This document shows, one piece after another, positions 1-8,649 of a DNA stretch of 64,000 nt. The position numbers and the translations under genes are program-made. Positions within the stretch are counted from its first letter, which is position 1; each line of letters starts with the position of its first letter. The DNA comes from Fidelibacterota bacterium 408169. Its GTDB lineage: Bacteria; Fidelibacterota; Marinisomatia; Marinisomatales; TCS55. Below the pieces are notes generated by a model that saw only the letters and a program-made list of their open reading frames with translations, searched no databases and was not told the DNA's origin. Location: assembly GCA_002256485.1 (NCBI GenBank), contig NNSG01000004.1, positions 62,001 to 126,000 on the forward strand, written 5' to 3'.

Positions 1-22
1 TATTGGTTGTCATTGTCTTTAA

Positions 23-640
23 TCATAACCCTGCAAAGAGGAATAAAAAGAAGTTAACAAAGGGGCTCATAACCATCCAAATCGGTGATATTTTGGTGAA
101 ATAACCTATCATGATCAAACCCAACAAAATTTGGGGGCCATACATTTGCAATTTATGCACTAACTCAGGGTTCTTACGCATCATGAGTCCGGAAAAAATT
201 TGTGAACCGTCCAGCGGTGGAATGGGAATCATATTGAACACAGCCAGCATTATATTAATTTGTGTAAATAAAATAAGCATCATGGTAATAGTACCGCCGA
301 AAATACCCGTTCTGATTATCGTTCCGCCTACAAACGCCAAAAGTAAATTTGCAGCTGGTCCCGCAAAAGCGATTTTCATCATATCTACCCGAGGATTGGA
401 AAGATAACGAGAGTCAACAGGAACGGGTTTGGCCCAACCAAATCCAACAAATAATATCATCAAAGATCCAAATGGATCCAAGTGAGCTATAGGATTTAAC
501 GTTAACCGTCCAGAATAGCGGGCTGTAGGATCACCGAGTTTATTGGCTACCCATGCATGGGAAAATTCGTGAAATACCAGAGCAAACAGCAACACCGGTA
601 ATAAAAGAATTAAAACTTCAATTGGGACTCTAAATAGCAT
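23..640 (-). CDS. Site-2 (M50 family) membrane metalloprotease
   Basis: Small polytopic zinc metalloprotease of 205 aa, expected to cut membrane-embedded substrates. The zinc motif HEFSH lies in the first third (about residues 24-28), and the second family motif, NMIPIPPLDG, is near residue 137, where the aspartate supplies the third zinc ligand. There are about five hydrophobic segments. There is no PDZ domain, so it resembles the short SpoIVFB/YwhC-like group rather than RseP. It is the last gene I can define in a minus-strand chain, starting 3 bases after the xerD stop. The substrate is unknown. Family assignment is firm; the physiological role is not. Confidence 0.88.
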   Translation of the reverse strand: MLFRVPIEVLILLLPVLLFALVFHEFSHAWVANKLGDPTARYSGRLTLNPIAHLDPFGSLMILFVGFGWAKPVPVDSRYLSNPRVDMMKIAFAGPAANLLLAFVGGTIIRTGIFGGTITMMLILFTQINIMLAVFNMIPIPPLDGSQIFSGLMMRKNPELVHKLQMYGPQILLGLIMIGYFTKISPIWMVMSPFVNFFLFLFAGL

Positions 641-643
641 AAT

Positions 644-1534
644 TCACCACCTCGGATGAAAGGTACGGTGTACCTCCTTTAAATGTTCTTTGTCTAAATG
701 GGTATAAATTTGTGTGGATGAAATATCCGCGTGGCCCAACATTTCCTGAACAGCTCGCAGGTCTGCCCCGCCTTCAAGCAAATGTGTCGCAAAGGAATGA
801 CGCATTGTGTGGGGACTGACTTTTTTTGTAATTCCTGCAGTTTGGCACCATTTTTTCAAAATATTGTAAACGGACATACGTGTTAGAGGTCTGCCATTGC
901 GGCTTAAGAAAACAATACCGTCCGTTTTTCGTTTGCGAGAAAGTGCAGGTCTCTCAAATTTTATATAATCATTTAATCTTTCCAACGCTCGTGGCCCCAT
1001 GGGTACAAGTCGTTCCTTATTCCCCTTTCCGTACACGCGGATCATTTCATTGTCCAACAGCATGCCTGTTAAGTTGAGATTACATGCTTCGGTAACACGC
1101 AATCCGGCTGAATACAATATTTCCAGTAATGCCAAATCTCTCAATGCCAACGCCGCGGATTCATCAACAGCGTCCAAAATATCATCCACTTCCTGAACGG
1201 TTAACACATCCGGCAGTTTGCGGGGTAGTTTAGGCGCTTCCATAAGTTGCGATGGATTATTTTCCACCCAATGTTCATCATTTAAATAGGAATGATAAGA
1301 ACGGATGGATGACAGAACACGGGAAATACTGGATGCTGACAAATGGATATCTGCCAATTCACGTATAAATCCGCGAATATGTTTTTGTTTAATACCCTTT
1401 ACACTATTCAAGCCTTTTGTTTCTAAATATGAAACATAATTTTTTAAATCACGCCTATAAGCATCAATCGTATTCAGTGCAAGATTGCGTTCCACGCGAA
1501 GCATGGTAATATAATCGTGGAGGTGAGTTTCCAT
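644..1534 (-). CDS. xerD: Site-specific tyrosine recombinase XerD
   Basis: Tyrosine recombinase of about 296 aa, the usual length for XerC/XerD, which resolve chromosome dimers at dif. The N-terminal SAM-like core-binding domain is followed by the catalytic domain. The catalytic arginine lies in SAGLRVTEACNL, the HxxR motif reads HTMRHSF, the second histidine is in MLGHADIS, and the nucleophilic tyrosine is in TQIYTHLD. The ORF track starts at a TTG at 1537, but an ATG at 1534 overlaps the gmhA stop as TGATG and is the better start. XerD is favoured over XerC by overall motif wording only. No second xer gene or obvious dif site is in the window. Operon position suggests co-transcription with gmhA. 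Confidence 0.85.
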   Translation of the reverse strand: METHLHDYITMLRVERNLALNTIDAYRRDLKNYVSYLETKGLNSVKGIKQKHIRGFIRELADIHLSASSISRVLSSIRSYHSYLNDEHWVENNPSQLMEAPKLPRKLPDVLTVQEVDDILDAVDESAALALRDLALLEILYSAGLRVTEACNLNLTGMLLDNEMIRVYGKGNKERLVPMGPRALERLNDYIKFERPALSRKRKTDGIVFLSRNGRPLTRMSVYNILKKWCQTAGITKKVSPHTMRHSFATHLLEGGADLRAVQEMLGHADISSTQIYTHLDKEHLKEVHRTFHPRW

Positions 1535-2118
1535 CAATTACCTGTGACTGATTTTTCGACCATTTCACACAGAATATGTTCCGCAAGCAAATGACCTTCC
1601 TGGATACGTTGGGTATCATCACTGGGAATAGAAATAGTTACATCACTCAATTCTTTTAATACACCGCCTGTTTTACCGGTCAACACAATAACAGAAATTT
1701 CTTTTTCCCGACACGTTTCCACCGCTTTAATTACATTCTTCGAATTTCCGCTGGTGGATATGGCAACCAATACATCACCTTCGCTACCCAGACCTTCAAT
1801 CTGTCGTGAAAATATGGATTCATAATTCGTATCATTGGTCCAAGCAGTAATAAAAGATGTATCTGTAGTAAGAGCGATAGATTTAATTGCAGGACGATCA
1901 TGACTGCGCAGTCCGCCCATGAGTTCTGCCGCCATATGCTGGGCGTCAGCAGCACTGCCTCCGTTTCCGCACCATAAGATCATTTTCCCATTTAGGGTTG
2001 CAGCAACCATCATTACCGCTGCTTTTTCAATATCTTCCGCACAGGCAATAATCATTGTGTTTTTTACATCCGAACTTTCTCGGAGTTGATTAATAATTTC
2101 TTGACGATCAATCATCAT
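1534..2118 (-). CDS. gmhA: Sedoheptulose-7-phosphate isomerase
   Basis: SIS-domain isomerase of about 194 aa, the normal GmhA length. It converts sedoheptulose 7-phosphate to D-glycero-D-manno-heptose 7-phosphate, the first step to ADP-heptose for LPS core. The SIS signature is visible as LWCGNGGSAADAQHMAAEL and again as VAISTSGNSKNVIKA. It implies a heptose-containing LPS, so an outer membrane. The ORF track begins at a TTG; the ATG at 2118 overlaps the pcrB stop, and a second ATG at 2115 has the better spacing from the GGAGG at 2122-2126. A DiaA-like replication regulator is the main alternative for an SIS protein, but the motif context fits GmhA. Confidence 0.85.
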   Translation of the reverse strand: MMIDRQEIINQLRESSDVKNTMIIACAEDIEKAAVMMVAATLNGKMILWCGNGGSAADAQHMAAELMGGLRSHDRPAIKSIALTTDTSFITAWTNDTNYESIFSRQIEGLGSEGDVLVAISTSGNSKNVIKAVETCREKEISVIVLTGKTGGVLKELSDVTISIPSDDTQRIQEGHLLAEHILCEMVEKSVTGN

Positions 2119-2864
2119 CAACCTCCATGAACTGCATCTGCAAACTTTTTCATTAAATTACTATCACCATTATCTTCTAATACGGTTCCGGTTACAATAA
2201 ACGATGCACCGGCTTCAACGCGTTCCTGTGCAGCTTTCGGTGTTTTAATTCCACCACCGACAATTAAAGGCACATTTGTTTCAGAAGCAATACTTCGTAT
2301 AATATCTGTTGAAATTGCTTCTATTGCTCCACTTCCTGCTTCCAAATAAATTAATTTTTTCCCCATGTATTCAGCGGCCAAGGCATGAGCTACGGCAATA
2401 TCCGGACGATTCATTGGCAACGGCTTTGTCCCGCTGATCACTTCCACGGTAGAATGGGCACCGCCGTCAAAGAGTAAATACCCAGTTGGAATCACTTCCA
2501 TTCCCATATCATTCACGATAGGTGCCGCCACAACCTGTTCACCAATGAGATATTGAGGATTACGTCCGGAAAGCAGGGACATAAATAACATGGCATCATA
2601 TTGGTTATTAATTTGGTTCACTCCTCCGGGGAAAAAGATGGTCGGAATTTCGGAATGCTTTTTTATTTGGGCGACACGGTCATGATGGTGGCTATCCATC
2701 ATGAGACTACCTCCTACAAACAATGCATCCACACCTGAATTATTCGCTGTTTCAACCTGATTGATCAGGGAGTCATCATTTTTCTTATCCGGATCAATTA
2801 GGACGATATAACCGGCGCCTTTTTTGGATTTTATATCTTGGAGGTATTGAAAGACTGAATCCAT
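2118..2864 (-). CDS. pcrB: Geranylgeranylglyceryl phosphate synthase family (PcrB/GGGPS)
   Basis: TIM-barrel prenyltransferase of about 248 aa that joins a polyprenyl diphosphate to sn-glycerol 1-phosphate by an ether bond. Family motifs seen are LIDPDKK near the N-terminus, VGGSLM, a central tyrosine stretch LIYLEAGSGA, and the phosphate-binding loops LIVGGGIKTP and IVTGTVLEDN. In archaea this is an ether-lipid enzyme; bacterial homologues exist in Bacillus (heptaprenyl) and in Bacteroidetes (group II, longer prenyl donors). The start is taken as the ATG at 2864 rather than the TTG at 2870. It overlaps gcvH and gmhA slightly. The donor length cannot be read with certainty, and I see no G1P dehydrogenase in the window. 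Confidence 0.87.
   Translation of the reverse strand: MDSVFQYLQDIKSKKGAGYIVLIDPDKKNDDSLINQVETANNSGVDALFVGGSLMMDSHHHDRVAQIKKHSEIPTIFFPGGVNQINNQYDAMLFMSLLSGRNPQYLIGEQVVAAPIVNDMGMEVIPTGYLLFDGGAHSTVEVISGTKPLPMNRPDIAVAHALAAEYMGKKLIYLEAGSGAIEAISTDIIRSIASETNVPLIVGGGIKTPKAAQERVEAGASFIVTGTVLEDNGDSNLMKKFADAVHGG
2122..2126 (-). promoter_or_regulatory. Shine-Dalgarno GGAGG for gmhA
   Basis: A GGAGG on the minus strand sits inside the last codons of pcrB. It is 3 bases from the ATG at 2118 and 6 bases from the ATG at 2115, so the second methionine may be the real gmhA start. Confidence 0.6.
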
Positions 2865-2866
2865 AA

Positions 2867-3244
2867 TCAACCAATAATTTCTTTATATGATGTGAATGAA
2901 ATGAGGTCATCTTCTTCATCTGGACTAGACATTTTTATTTTCACAAGCCATCCATCGCCGTAAGGATCAGAATTCACTTTCGACGGGTCGGCATCCAATT
3001 CTTCATTGATTGCTGCAATTTCACCACTTAATGGTATAAATAAATCTGCGACAGTTTTCACTGCTTCAATTGTACCGAAAGGATCGCCTATATCAAAATT
3101 GTCTCCAACTTCCGGAAATTCAACAAACACAATATCACCTAATTCACTTTGGGCAAAATCAGTAATTCCAATTGTGGCTATACCTACTTCAAGGTTAACC
3201 CATTCATGGTCAGTGGTGTATTTTAAATTTGATGGAATATTCAT
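2867..3244 (-). CDS. gcvH: Glycine cleavage system H protein / lipoyl carrier
   Basis: Lipoyl carrier protein of 125 aa. It has the full-length H-protein fold signature: DHEWVN at the N-terminus, GIATIGITDFAQ, and the lipoylation site EAVKTVADL with the modified lysine near residue 63. In the glycine cleavage system it shuttles the aminomethyl group between P, T and L proteins. None of those genes is in the window; instead it sits between accC and pcrB in a tight chain (10 bases after the accC stop). It may work in trans with glycine cleavage elsewhere or act in lipoate transfer. The ATG at 3244 is the only good start. Confidence 0.92.
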   Translation of the reverse strand: MNIPSNLKYTTDHEWVNLEVGIATIGITDFAQSELGDIVFVEFPEVGDNFDIGDPFGTIEAVKTVADLFIPLSGEIAAINEELDADPSKVNSDPYGDGWLVKIKMSSPDEEDDLISFTSYKEIIG

Positions 3245-3253
3245 TTTTTTCTC

Positions 3254-4612
3254 TTAATCTAACTGTTTTGGATTATATTCAAATGTTTCTAAAAAGCTTG
3301 TATCAAAATCCCCTACTCTGAAATTTTCATCTTTCATGATGGCTTGATGAAAAGGTATTGTCGTTTTTGGGCCTTCGATTATGGTTTCTTCCAAGGCACG
3401 CTGCATGCGGATAATCGCACGTTCACGATTACTGGCAAATACAATTAATTTACCAATCATTGAATCATAATGTGTTGGAATTTCGTAACCGGCATAAGCA
3501 TGGGAATCGACACGGACACCTTTTCCTCCCGGAAAATGTAAACTGGTAATTTTCCCTGGAAATGGCATGAAGTTATTAGACGGGTCTTCTGCATTAATCC
3601 GGCACTCAATAGAATGTCCACGCATTTTAAAATTTTGATAATTTTTAGGATATTCTTTTCCGCCATGCATTCGGATCTGCTGCTTTATTAAATCAACACC
3701 TGTAACCATTTCGGTAATGGTATGTTCAACTTGGATTCGTGTATTCATTTCCATAAAGTAATATTGGTTATTTTTGTCCAACAAGAATTCGATTGTACCC
3801 ACACCCACATAATTTACAGCTTTCGCTCCCCTGACAGCCAATTCCCCCATTTTTCGGCGAACATCGTCCGTTACTACAGGGGATGGAGATTCTTCAACTA
3901 GTTTTTGATGACGTCGCTGGATTGAACATTCCCGCTCACCTAAATGGATACAATTTCCGTGTTCATCCGCCAAAATTTGAACTTCAATATGCCGGGGATT
4001 TTCTACGAATTTTTCCATATACATATCGCCATTATTGAAGGCTTTTTTTGCTTCGTTACTGGCAGTTGTATACATTTTTTCCAGCTCTGATTCTTCACAA
4101 GCCAAACGCATTCCTTTTCCTCCACCTCCTGCAGATGCTTTCAGCATGACGGGATAGCCCATCTCTGTCGCTAAATTTTTTGCCTCATCCACACCAGTCA
4201 AAATGCCGTCACTCCCGGGAATCACCGGAACGCCGGCAGCTTTCATAGTTGCTTTCGCATTAGCTTTATCACCCATAGCTTCAATAATATCCCGTGATGG
4301 ACCTATAAAAGTAAATTCATTTTCGGCACAGATCCTGGAGAAATCAGCATTTTCTGCTAAAAATCCATACCCGGGATGGATAGCATCCGCATTGGTAATT
4401 TCGGCTGCCGCAAGGATACGTGGAATATTCAGATAGCTCTCAGTACTCGCAGGCGGGCCGATACACACAGCTTCATCTGCAAATTTTACATGGAGAGAAA
4501 ATTCATCTGCAGTAGAATAAACAGCCACTGTTTTAATACCCAATTCATGGCAGGCTCGGATGATGCGCAGAGCAATCTCACCGCGATTGGCAATCAGAAT
4601 TTTATTGAACAT
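3254..4612 (-). CDS. accC: Biotin carboxylase subunit of acyl-CoA carboxylase
   Basis: ATP-grasp biotin carboxylase of 452 aa, typical of AccC (about 450 aa). It carboxylates biotin on AccB using bicarbonate and ATP. The N-terminal domain opens with [17 protein letters not shown]. The glycine-rich ATP loop reads [12 protein letters not shown], the metal/bicarbonate region has VGTIEFLLD and [16 protein letters not shown]. It lies 3 bases after accB and clearly forms a unit with it. No carboxyltransferase genes (accA/accD or a pccB type) are in the window, so the acyl-CoA specificity is not decided here: acetyl-CoA for fatty acids or propionyl-CoA are both possible. Confidence 0.95.
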   Translation of the reverse strand: MFNKILIANRGEIALRIIRACHELGIKTVAVYSTADEFSLHVKFADEAVCIGPPASTESYLNIPRILAAAEITNADAIHPGYGFLAENADFSRICAENEFTFIGPSRDIIEAMGDKANAKATMKAAGVPVIPGSDGILTGVDEAKNLATEMGYPVMLKASAGGGGKGMRLACEESELEKMYTTASNEAKKAFNNGDMYMEKFVENPRHIEVQILADEHGNCIHLGERECSIQRRHQKLVEESPSPVVTDDVRRKMGELAVRGAKAVNYVGVGTIEFLLDKNNQYYFMEMNTRIQVEHTITEMVTGVDLIKQQIRMHGGKEYPKNYQNFKMRGHSIECRINAEDPSNNFMPFPGKITSLHFPGGKGVRVDSHAYAGYEIPTHYDSMIGKLIVFASNRERAIIRMQRALEETIIEGPKTTIPFHQAIMKDENFRVGDFDTSFLETFEYNPKQLD

Positions 4613-4615
4613 GGA

Positions 4616-5080
4616 TTATCCGCTGGGATCAATAATAAATAAAGGCTGGTTGTATTCAACAGGATCTCCGTTTCCTACAAAAATTTTGCTCACAACTCCA
4701 CCCTCTTCCGCCTCAATTTCATTCATTATTTTCATGGCTTCGATAATGCATAATGTATCACCTTTATTCACTTTATCGCCTTTATTTACATATGCGTCAT
4801 CTTCGGGACTGGGTGAACTATAGAATGTACCGGGCATGGGTGAAAGAACTTCATTCCCTGCAACTTTTTCATCCTCAACGGGTGTTTCTGTTTCAATCGG
4901 AGAAGATTCAGTTGCAGAAACAGCCGCTGGTACAGAGTGTGCTTCTTGATCAGGTGAAAATGTAGAAACAGGAGCTGATTTCACAACACGGTATCGCTTT
5001 CCCAGAAATGTAACGTCAATTTCATTCACATCGCTGTGTTCTAATATATAAATAATTTCCTTAAGTTTATCCTGCCACAT
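4616..5080 (-). CDS. accB: Biotin carboxyl carrier protein
   Basis: BCCP of 154 aa. An N-terminal region ([22 protein letters not shown]) resembles AccB, a proline/alanine/threonine-rich linker follows at about residues 40-75, and the C-terminal biotinyl domain contains the biotinylation motif [12 protein letters not shown] with the modified lysine. It carries carboxybiotin from AccC to a carboxyltransferase. The gene follows efp and precedes accC, the efp-accB-accC order found in many bacteria. The start is ATG at 5080. Confidence 0.94.
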   Translation of the reverse strand: MWQDKLKEIIYILEHSDVNEIDVTFLGKRYRVVKSAPVSTFSPDQEAHSVPAAVSATESSPIETETPVEDEKVAGNEVLSPMPGTFYSSPSPEDDAYVNKGDKVNKGDTLCIIEAMKIMNEIEAEEGGVVSKIFVGNGDPVEYNQPLFIIDPSG

Positions 5081-5098
5081 AGTTTCCCCTAATGATTA

Positions 5099-5662
5099 TT
5101 ATTTCTTTGCTCTTTCAATATATTCACCGGTTCGTGTATCCAATCGCAAAACATCACCCACATCTATGAATAAGGGTACTTGTACATCAATGCCCGTTTC
5201 CAGCGTAGCGGGTTTTGTCGCCCCGGTAGCTGTATTACCTCTCATACCCGGTTCAGTATGGGTAACTTCCAAATTAACATGTGCCGGTAAACGCACATCG
5301 AGGGCTTCTTGTCCATCGAACAATAAATCAACATTTAAACCCGGTTTAAGAAATCCTTTTTGTGAACCGACAATTTCCTCATCAACATTAATTTGATCAT
5401 AGGTCTGGTTATCCATGAAAATAGACTGATTTCCATCTTCGTACAAGTATTGCATTTTTTTTGCTTCAACCTTGATAAATTGCAATTTTGCTCCAGAATT
5501 GAATGTTTCATCAATTATTTTACCGGTTTTAATATCTTTTAATTTTGTCCGGACAAATGCTGGTCCTTTCCCAGGTTTTACATGTAAAAATTCGATTACT
5601 TTCATTCGCTTATTTTTGTGCAGAATCACTGCACCATTTTTAATATTTGAAGTCGTAGCCAT
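5099..5662 (-). CDS. efp: Translation elongation factor P
   Basis: EF-P of 187 aa, the usual length, with the three beta-barrel domain plan. It binds between P and E sites and relieves stalling at polyproline. The domain I loop reads HVKPGKGPAFVR; the lysine in PGKGPA is the residue that is modified (beta-lysylation or other) in lysine-type EF-Ps. No modification enzyme (EpmA/EpmB, YmfI) is in the window. A purine-rich AAAGGAA lies just upstream of the ATG. The 69-base gap to the next upstream gene makes this a plausible first gene of the efp-accBC-gcvH-pcrB-gmhA-xerD chain. Confidence 0.96.
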   Translation of the reverse strand: MATTSNIKNGAVILHKNKRMKVIEFLHVKPGKGPAFVRTKLKDIKTGKIIDETFNSGAKLQFIKVEAKKMQYLYEDGNQSIFMDNQTYDQINVDEEIVGSQKGFLKPGLNVDLLFDGQEALDVRLPAHVNLEVTHTEPGMRGNTATGATKPATLETGIDVQVPLFIDVGDVLRLDTRTGEYIERAKK

Positions 5663-5731
5663 TCGATTCCTTTGTAATAGAGCTTATAATTTACAGATTA
5701 GTAGAAGTATTCTCAAACGAGCATAAAGATA

Positions 5732-6661
5732 TTATGCACTCAGGGTTTCAACCCGTTTCCAATAAGGAATTGTAGAATGTATGAAGTCTTCAGCAGTGGT
5801 TAAATCTTGAGTATATATATTGTTTTCCGGCATCATTTTTGCATATTTGATTAAATCGGATCGCTCCAGCAATTCCAGCCACGCTTTCATTTCTTCGTCA
5901 GAAAATGGTAGAACATTATCCAATAATTTTATATCCTCTGTGGTCATTTCCAATGTTTTTAAATATAAACTATGTTCAACATATTCTCTCAAAATGTAGG
6001 ATATCTGCACATAGAATTCCTTGAGGTCGAGGTTATTATGTACTTTATTTCGTAAGCCCTTCAGTTTTTCTATGGCAATTTCATCTGGTTGGGGCTGGAT
6101 ATTTATTGGCGGTCCAATTAATTTTTCTCTTTTGTACTTTATGCTTAACCAAGCCATGATTGCCAATGTCAAAAACAAGGTAGTAAGAAGTAAAATTATT
6201 TTCCAATCCAGCGGACGTGAAACAGGCAGGGGATCTTTTACCGGTTTAATTGTGCCGGTAGACATAGGATCTGTTGATGAAACAATGACAATATCTATAG
6301 GATCTGTCTGGAGGGCCAGTTTTTCTGTTGAATCCGCATAGAGGAATACAACATCAATAGGCGGTATTACATAATTACCCGTATCCCAAAACACTATTTC
6401 TATCTTAAATGATTTACCTTCAACAAAAATTTGATTACGAACTTCCATTGCATCTGGTTTTTCAAAATCTTTAATTATAACGGGTAAATCACCGTTGCTG
6501 CTCGTATAAATAGAATAATGGATGATGTCACCAATCGTAGAAATTGTTGTATCGATTTCTGAAGTAATAGAAAGATTTTTCTGAACATCTTCCGTTGCAC
6601 AGCTTAATATGAAAAGAATGGTAATTGGAAGGAAACGCTTCAAATTAAATCCGCTTTTCAC
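5732..6661 (-). CDS. BatD/DUF4381-like membrane-anchored protein
   Basis: Protein of 309 aa with an N-terminal signal ending in a lipobox-like ILFILSCA, a beta-rich periplasmic domain (about residues 25-135), one transmembrane segment (IILLLTTLFLTLAIMAWLSI, about 154-174) and a cytoplasmic alpha-helical tail with YVQISYILREYVEHS. This layout matches proteins linked to MoxR/DUF58/vWA clusters (BatD or DUF4381 type). It overlaps the DUF58 gene by 17 bases and uses a GTG start. Function in such clusters is poorly defined; a role in envelope complex assembly with the MoxR chaperone is inference from the neighbours. Confidence 0.6.
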   Translation of the reverse strand: MKSGFNLKRFLPITILFILSCATEDVQKNLSITSEIDTTISTIGDIIHYSIYTSSNGDLPVIIKDFEKPDAMEVRNQIFVEGKSFKIEIVFWDTGNYVIPPIDVVFLYADSTEKLALQTDPIDIVIVSSTDPMSTGTIKPVKDPLPVSRPLDWKIILLLTTLFLTLAIMAWLSIKYKREKLIGPPINIQPQPDEIAIEKLKGLRNKVHNNLDLKEFYVQISYILREYVEHSLYLKTLEMTTEDIKLLDNVLPFSDEEMKAWLELLERSDLIKYAKMMPENNIYTQDLTTAEDFIHSTIPYWKRVETLSA

Positions 6662-7520
6662 GCTTTTTAAAATAATTCATTAGCGGTTCCACAAAATCCT
6701 TATCCGTAGAAATGGGAATCAAATCAAAACCAATGCGATCACATTCTTTAGAAAATTTTTCACTCTGTTCTCGAATAGCTGATTCATACTGAGAGCGTTC
6801 CACACTTGATCCTGTATCGATCCAACTTGTCTCATCCGTTTCAGGATCATGGACTTTAACCAATCCAATATCTGGGATGGAGGATTCAAAGGGATCACTC
6901 ATTTTTAATCCTATTAAATCATGTTTTCGGTTGGCCATTTTTAAACTGGTCCAATATTTTTCATCCAGGAAATCTGAAAGCAAGAAAACAACACTCCGTC
7001 GTTTGGCTACGTTTAATAGAAATTCTAATGCTGTTTTTATAGATGTGCCTTTTCCATGGGGTTTGTGGTACAATAATTCCCGCACAACCCGAAGTACATG
7101 AGATCGCCCTTTTTTGGGTGCGATATATTGCTCCACCTCATCACTAAATAAAATTAACCCAACTTTGTCATTATTCTTAATAGCAGAAAATCCGAGTACT
7201 GCCGCAATTTCTGCTGCTATTTCGCTCTTAAACTGAGAGATGGAACCGAAATGTCCGGAACGGCTTACATCCACCAAAAGATATACAGTTAATTCACGTT
7301 CTTCCTCAAATATTTTTACGAATGGAGAACCTGATCGTGCTGTCACATTCCAGTCGATTAAACGTATATCATCTCCGGGTTGGTATTCTCGTACCTCCGA
7401 AAAAGTCATTCCCCTACCCTTAAATACAGAATGATATTCACCACCAAACAGATCGTTAACCAGACCTTTGGTCCGGATTTCAATTTGCCGGACTTTCTTG
7501 AGTATTTCTTTTGGAATCAT
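6645..7520 (-). CDS. DUF58 domain protein (vWA-like) of a MoxR cluster
   Basis: Protein of 291 aa with the DUF58 signature region GRGMTFSEVREYQPGDDIRLIDWNVTAR near residues 34-62, followed by a von Willebrand A-like fold. The MIDAS-type motif appears as DVSRSGHFGS (about 88-97). No transmembrane segment is apparent, so it is probably cytosolic or membrane-associated. It lies between a MoxR ATPase and a BatD-like protein, the standard arrangement, in which MoxR is thought to remodel vWA-containing partners. The substrate is unknown. The gene start (ATG at 7520) lies directly after a long inverted repeat. Confidence 0.83.
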   Translation of the reverse strand: MIPKEILKKVRQIEIRTKGLVNDLFGGEYHSVFKGRGMTFSEVREYQPGDDIRLIDWNVTARSGSPFVKIFEEERELTVYLLVDVSRSGHFGSISQFKSEIAAEIAAVLGFSAIKNNDKVGLILFSDEVEQYIAPKKGRSHVLRVVRELLYHKPHGKGTSIKTALEFLLNVAKRRSVVFLLSDFLDEKYWTSLKMANRKHDLIGLKMSDPFESSIPDIGLVKVHDPETDETSWIDTGSSVERSQYESAIREQSEKFSKECDRIGFDLIPISTDKDFVEPLMNYFKKREKRI

Positions 7521-7533
7521 TTGGTGAAGGAAT

Positions 7534-7623
7534 AAGGGAAAGGGAAAAAGTAAGAAGAAGGAAAAATGAAATGCTGATTATGTAACATTTTTACTTCTTC
7601 TTTATTACTTCTTCCTTTTCCTT
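7534..7623. repeat. Long imperfect inverted repeat between moxR and the DUF58 gene
   Basis: A purine-rich arm at about 7534-7568 (AAGGGAAAGGGAAAAAGTAA and onward) is matched by a pyrimidine-rich arm at about 7586-7623. The arms align over roughly 35 bases with a 3-base gap and few mismatches, and enclose a loop of about 17 bases. In the minus-strand mRNA this would form a long stem-loop between the moxR stop and the DUF58 start codon. Confidence 0.7.
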
Positions 7624-7625
7624 AA

Positions 7626-8621
7626 TTAGGGAATTTCAATGCTGTCAAATAAGCGCTGAAGTACGTCTTCTGGTGTTAATTCTTCCGCTTCTGCTTCATA
7701 TGTCAAAATAACTCGATGGCGTAGTACATCCCTTCCGACGTAACGTACGTCTTCCGGTGTAACATAACCTCGATGTTGCAGGAAAGCCCGAGCTTTTGCA
7801 GCTAAAATCAGGTTAATTGTAGCTCGTGGTGATGCCCCATATTCAATCAAATTTTCCATGTCTCCTAAATTATATTTACCAGGATCACGTGTAGCAAAAA
7901 CCAAGTCTAGAACATAATCTTCTACTTTTTCATCCACATAAATATCATTAATAACATTTTGTGCATTTAATATCTGTTCAGCATCTACAACAGATGTAAC
8001 AGAATCAAAAATGTGTGTCGAAGCCATTTTCTTCAATATAGCACGCTCTTCATCTTTATTAGGATAATCCACACGCAGTTTCAGCATAAACCGATCCACT
8101 TGCGCTTCCGGCAATGGATATGTCCCTTCCTGTTCAATAGGATTTTGAGTGGCCATAACAAGAAAAGGTGCTTCAAGTTTAAATGTTTTATCACCAATGG
8201 TTACTTGCCGTTCCTGCATAGCTTCAAGTAAGGCGCTTTGAACTTTTGCCGGGGAACGGTTGATTTCATCTGCGAGAATTACATTTGCAAAAATGGGGCC
8301 TTTTCTCGTTTCGAATGAACCATTTTTTTGGTTATAGATAAGTGTACCTATTAAATCTGCTGGAAGCATGTCCGGAGTAAATTGGATGCGCTGAAATTGT
8401 GTATTGATCAATTGCGCCAGTGTTTTTACGGTCAAAGTTTTAGCAAGACCGGGAACACCTTCCAATAAAATATGACCATTGGCTAGCAGTCCGATCAATA
8501 TGCGATTGATGAGGTCTTCCTGACCAACAATTACCTGTCCAAGGGACTTTTTTAAATCATCAACAAACGCAGACTCTCGGACAATACGTTCGTTGATCTC
8601 TGTTAAACTGAATTCAGACAT
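7626..8621 (-). CDS. MoxR-family AAA+ ATPase
   Basis: AAA+ ATPase of 331 aa, typical of MoxR. Walker A reads HILLEGVPGLAKTLTVKTLA (about residues 52-71), Walker B is VILADEINRSPAKVQ, sensor 1 is VMATQNPIEQEGTYPLPEAQ, and the arginine finger region ends in AQVDRFML. A C-terminal lid domain follows with SPRATINLILAAKARA. MoxR proteins act as chaperones for complex assembly together with vWA proteins, here the DUF58 gene downstream. The ATG at 8621 is preferred. The spacing to the next gene (105 bases) is filled by an inverted repeat. Confidence 0.93.
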   Translation of the reverse strand: MSEFSLTEINERIVRESAFVDDLKKSLGQVIVGQEDLINRILIGLLANGHILLEGVPGLAKTLTVKTLAQLINTQFQRIQFTPDMLPADLIGTLIYNQKNGSFETRKGPIFANVILADEINRSPAKVQSALLEAMQERQVTIGDKTFKLEAPFLVMATQNPIEQEGTYPLPEAQVDRFMLKLRVDYPNKDEERAILKKMASTHIFDSVTSVVDAEQILNAQNVINDIYVDEKVEDYVLDLVFATRDPGKYNLGDMENLIEYGASPRATINLILAAKARAFLQHRGYVTPEDVRYVGRDVLRHRVILTYEAEAEELTPEDVLQRLFDSIEIP

Positions 8622-8649
8622 TATTTAAAATCTAAAAAAATAATCTAAA

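Noticed and set aside
1-13. An ATG on the minus strand at position 13 (ATGACAACCAAT) that could start the next gene of the chain.
   Set aside because: Only four codons are visible before the window edge, so no product or frame can be supported.
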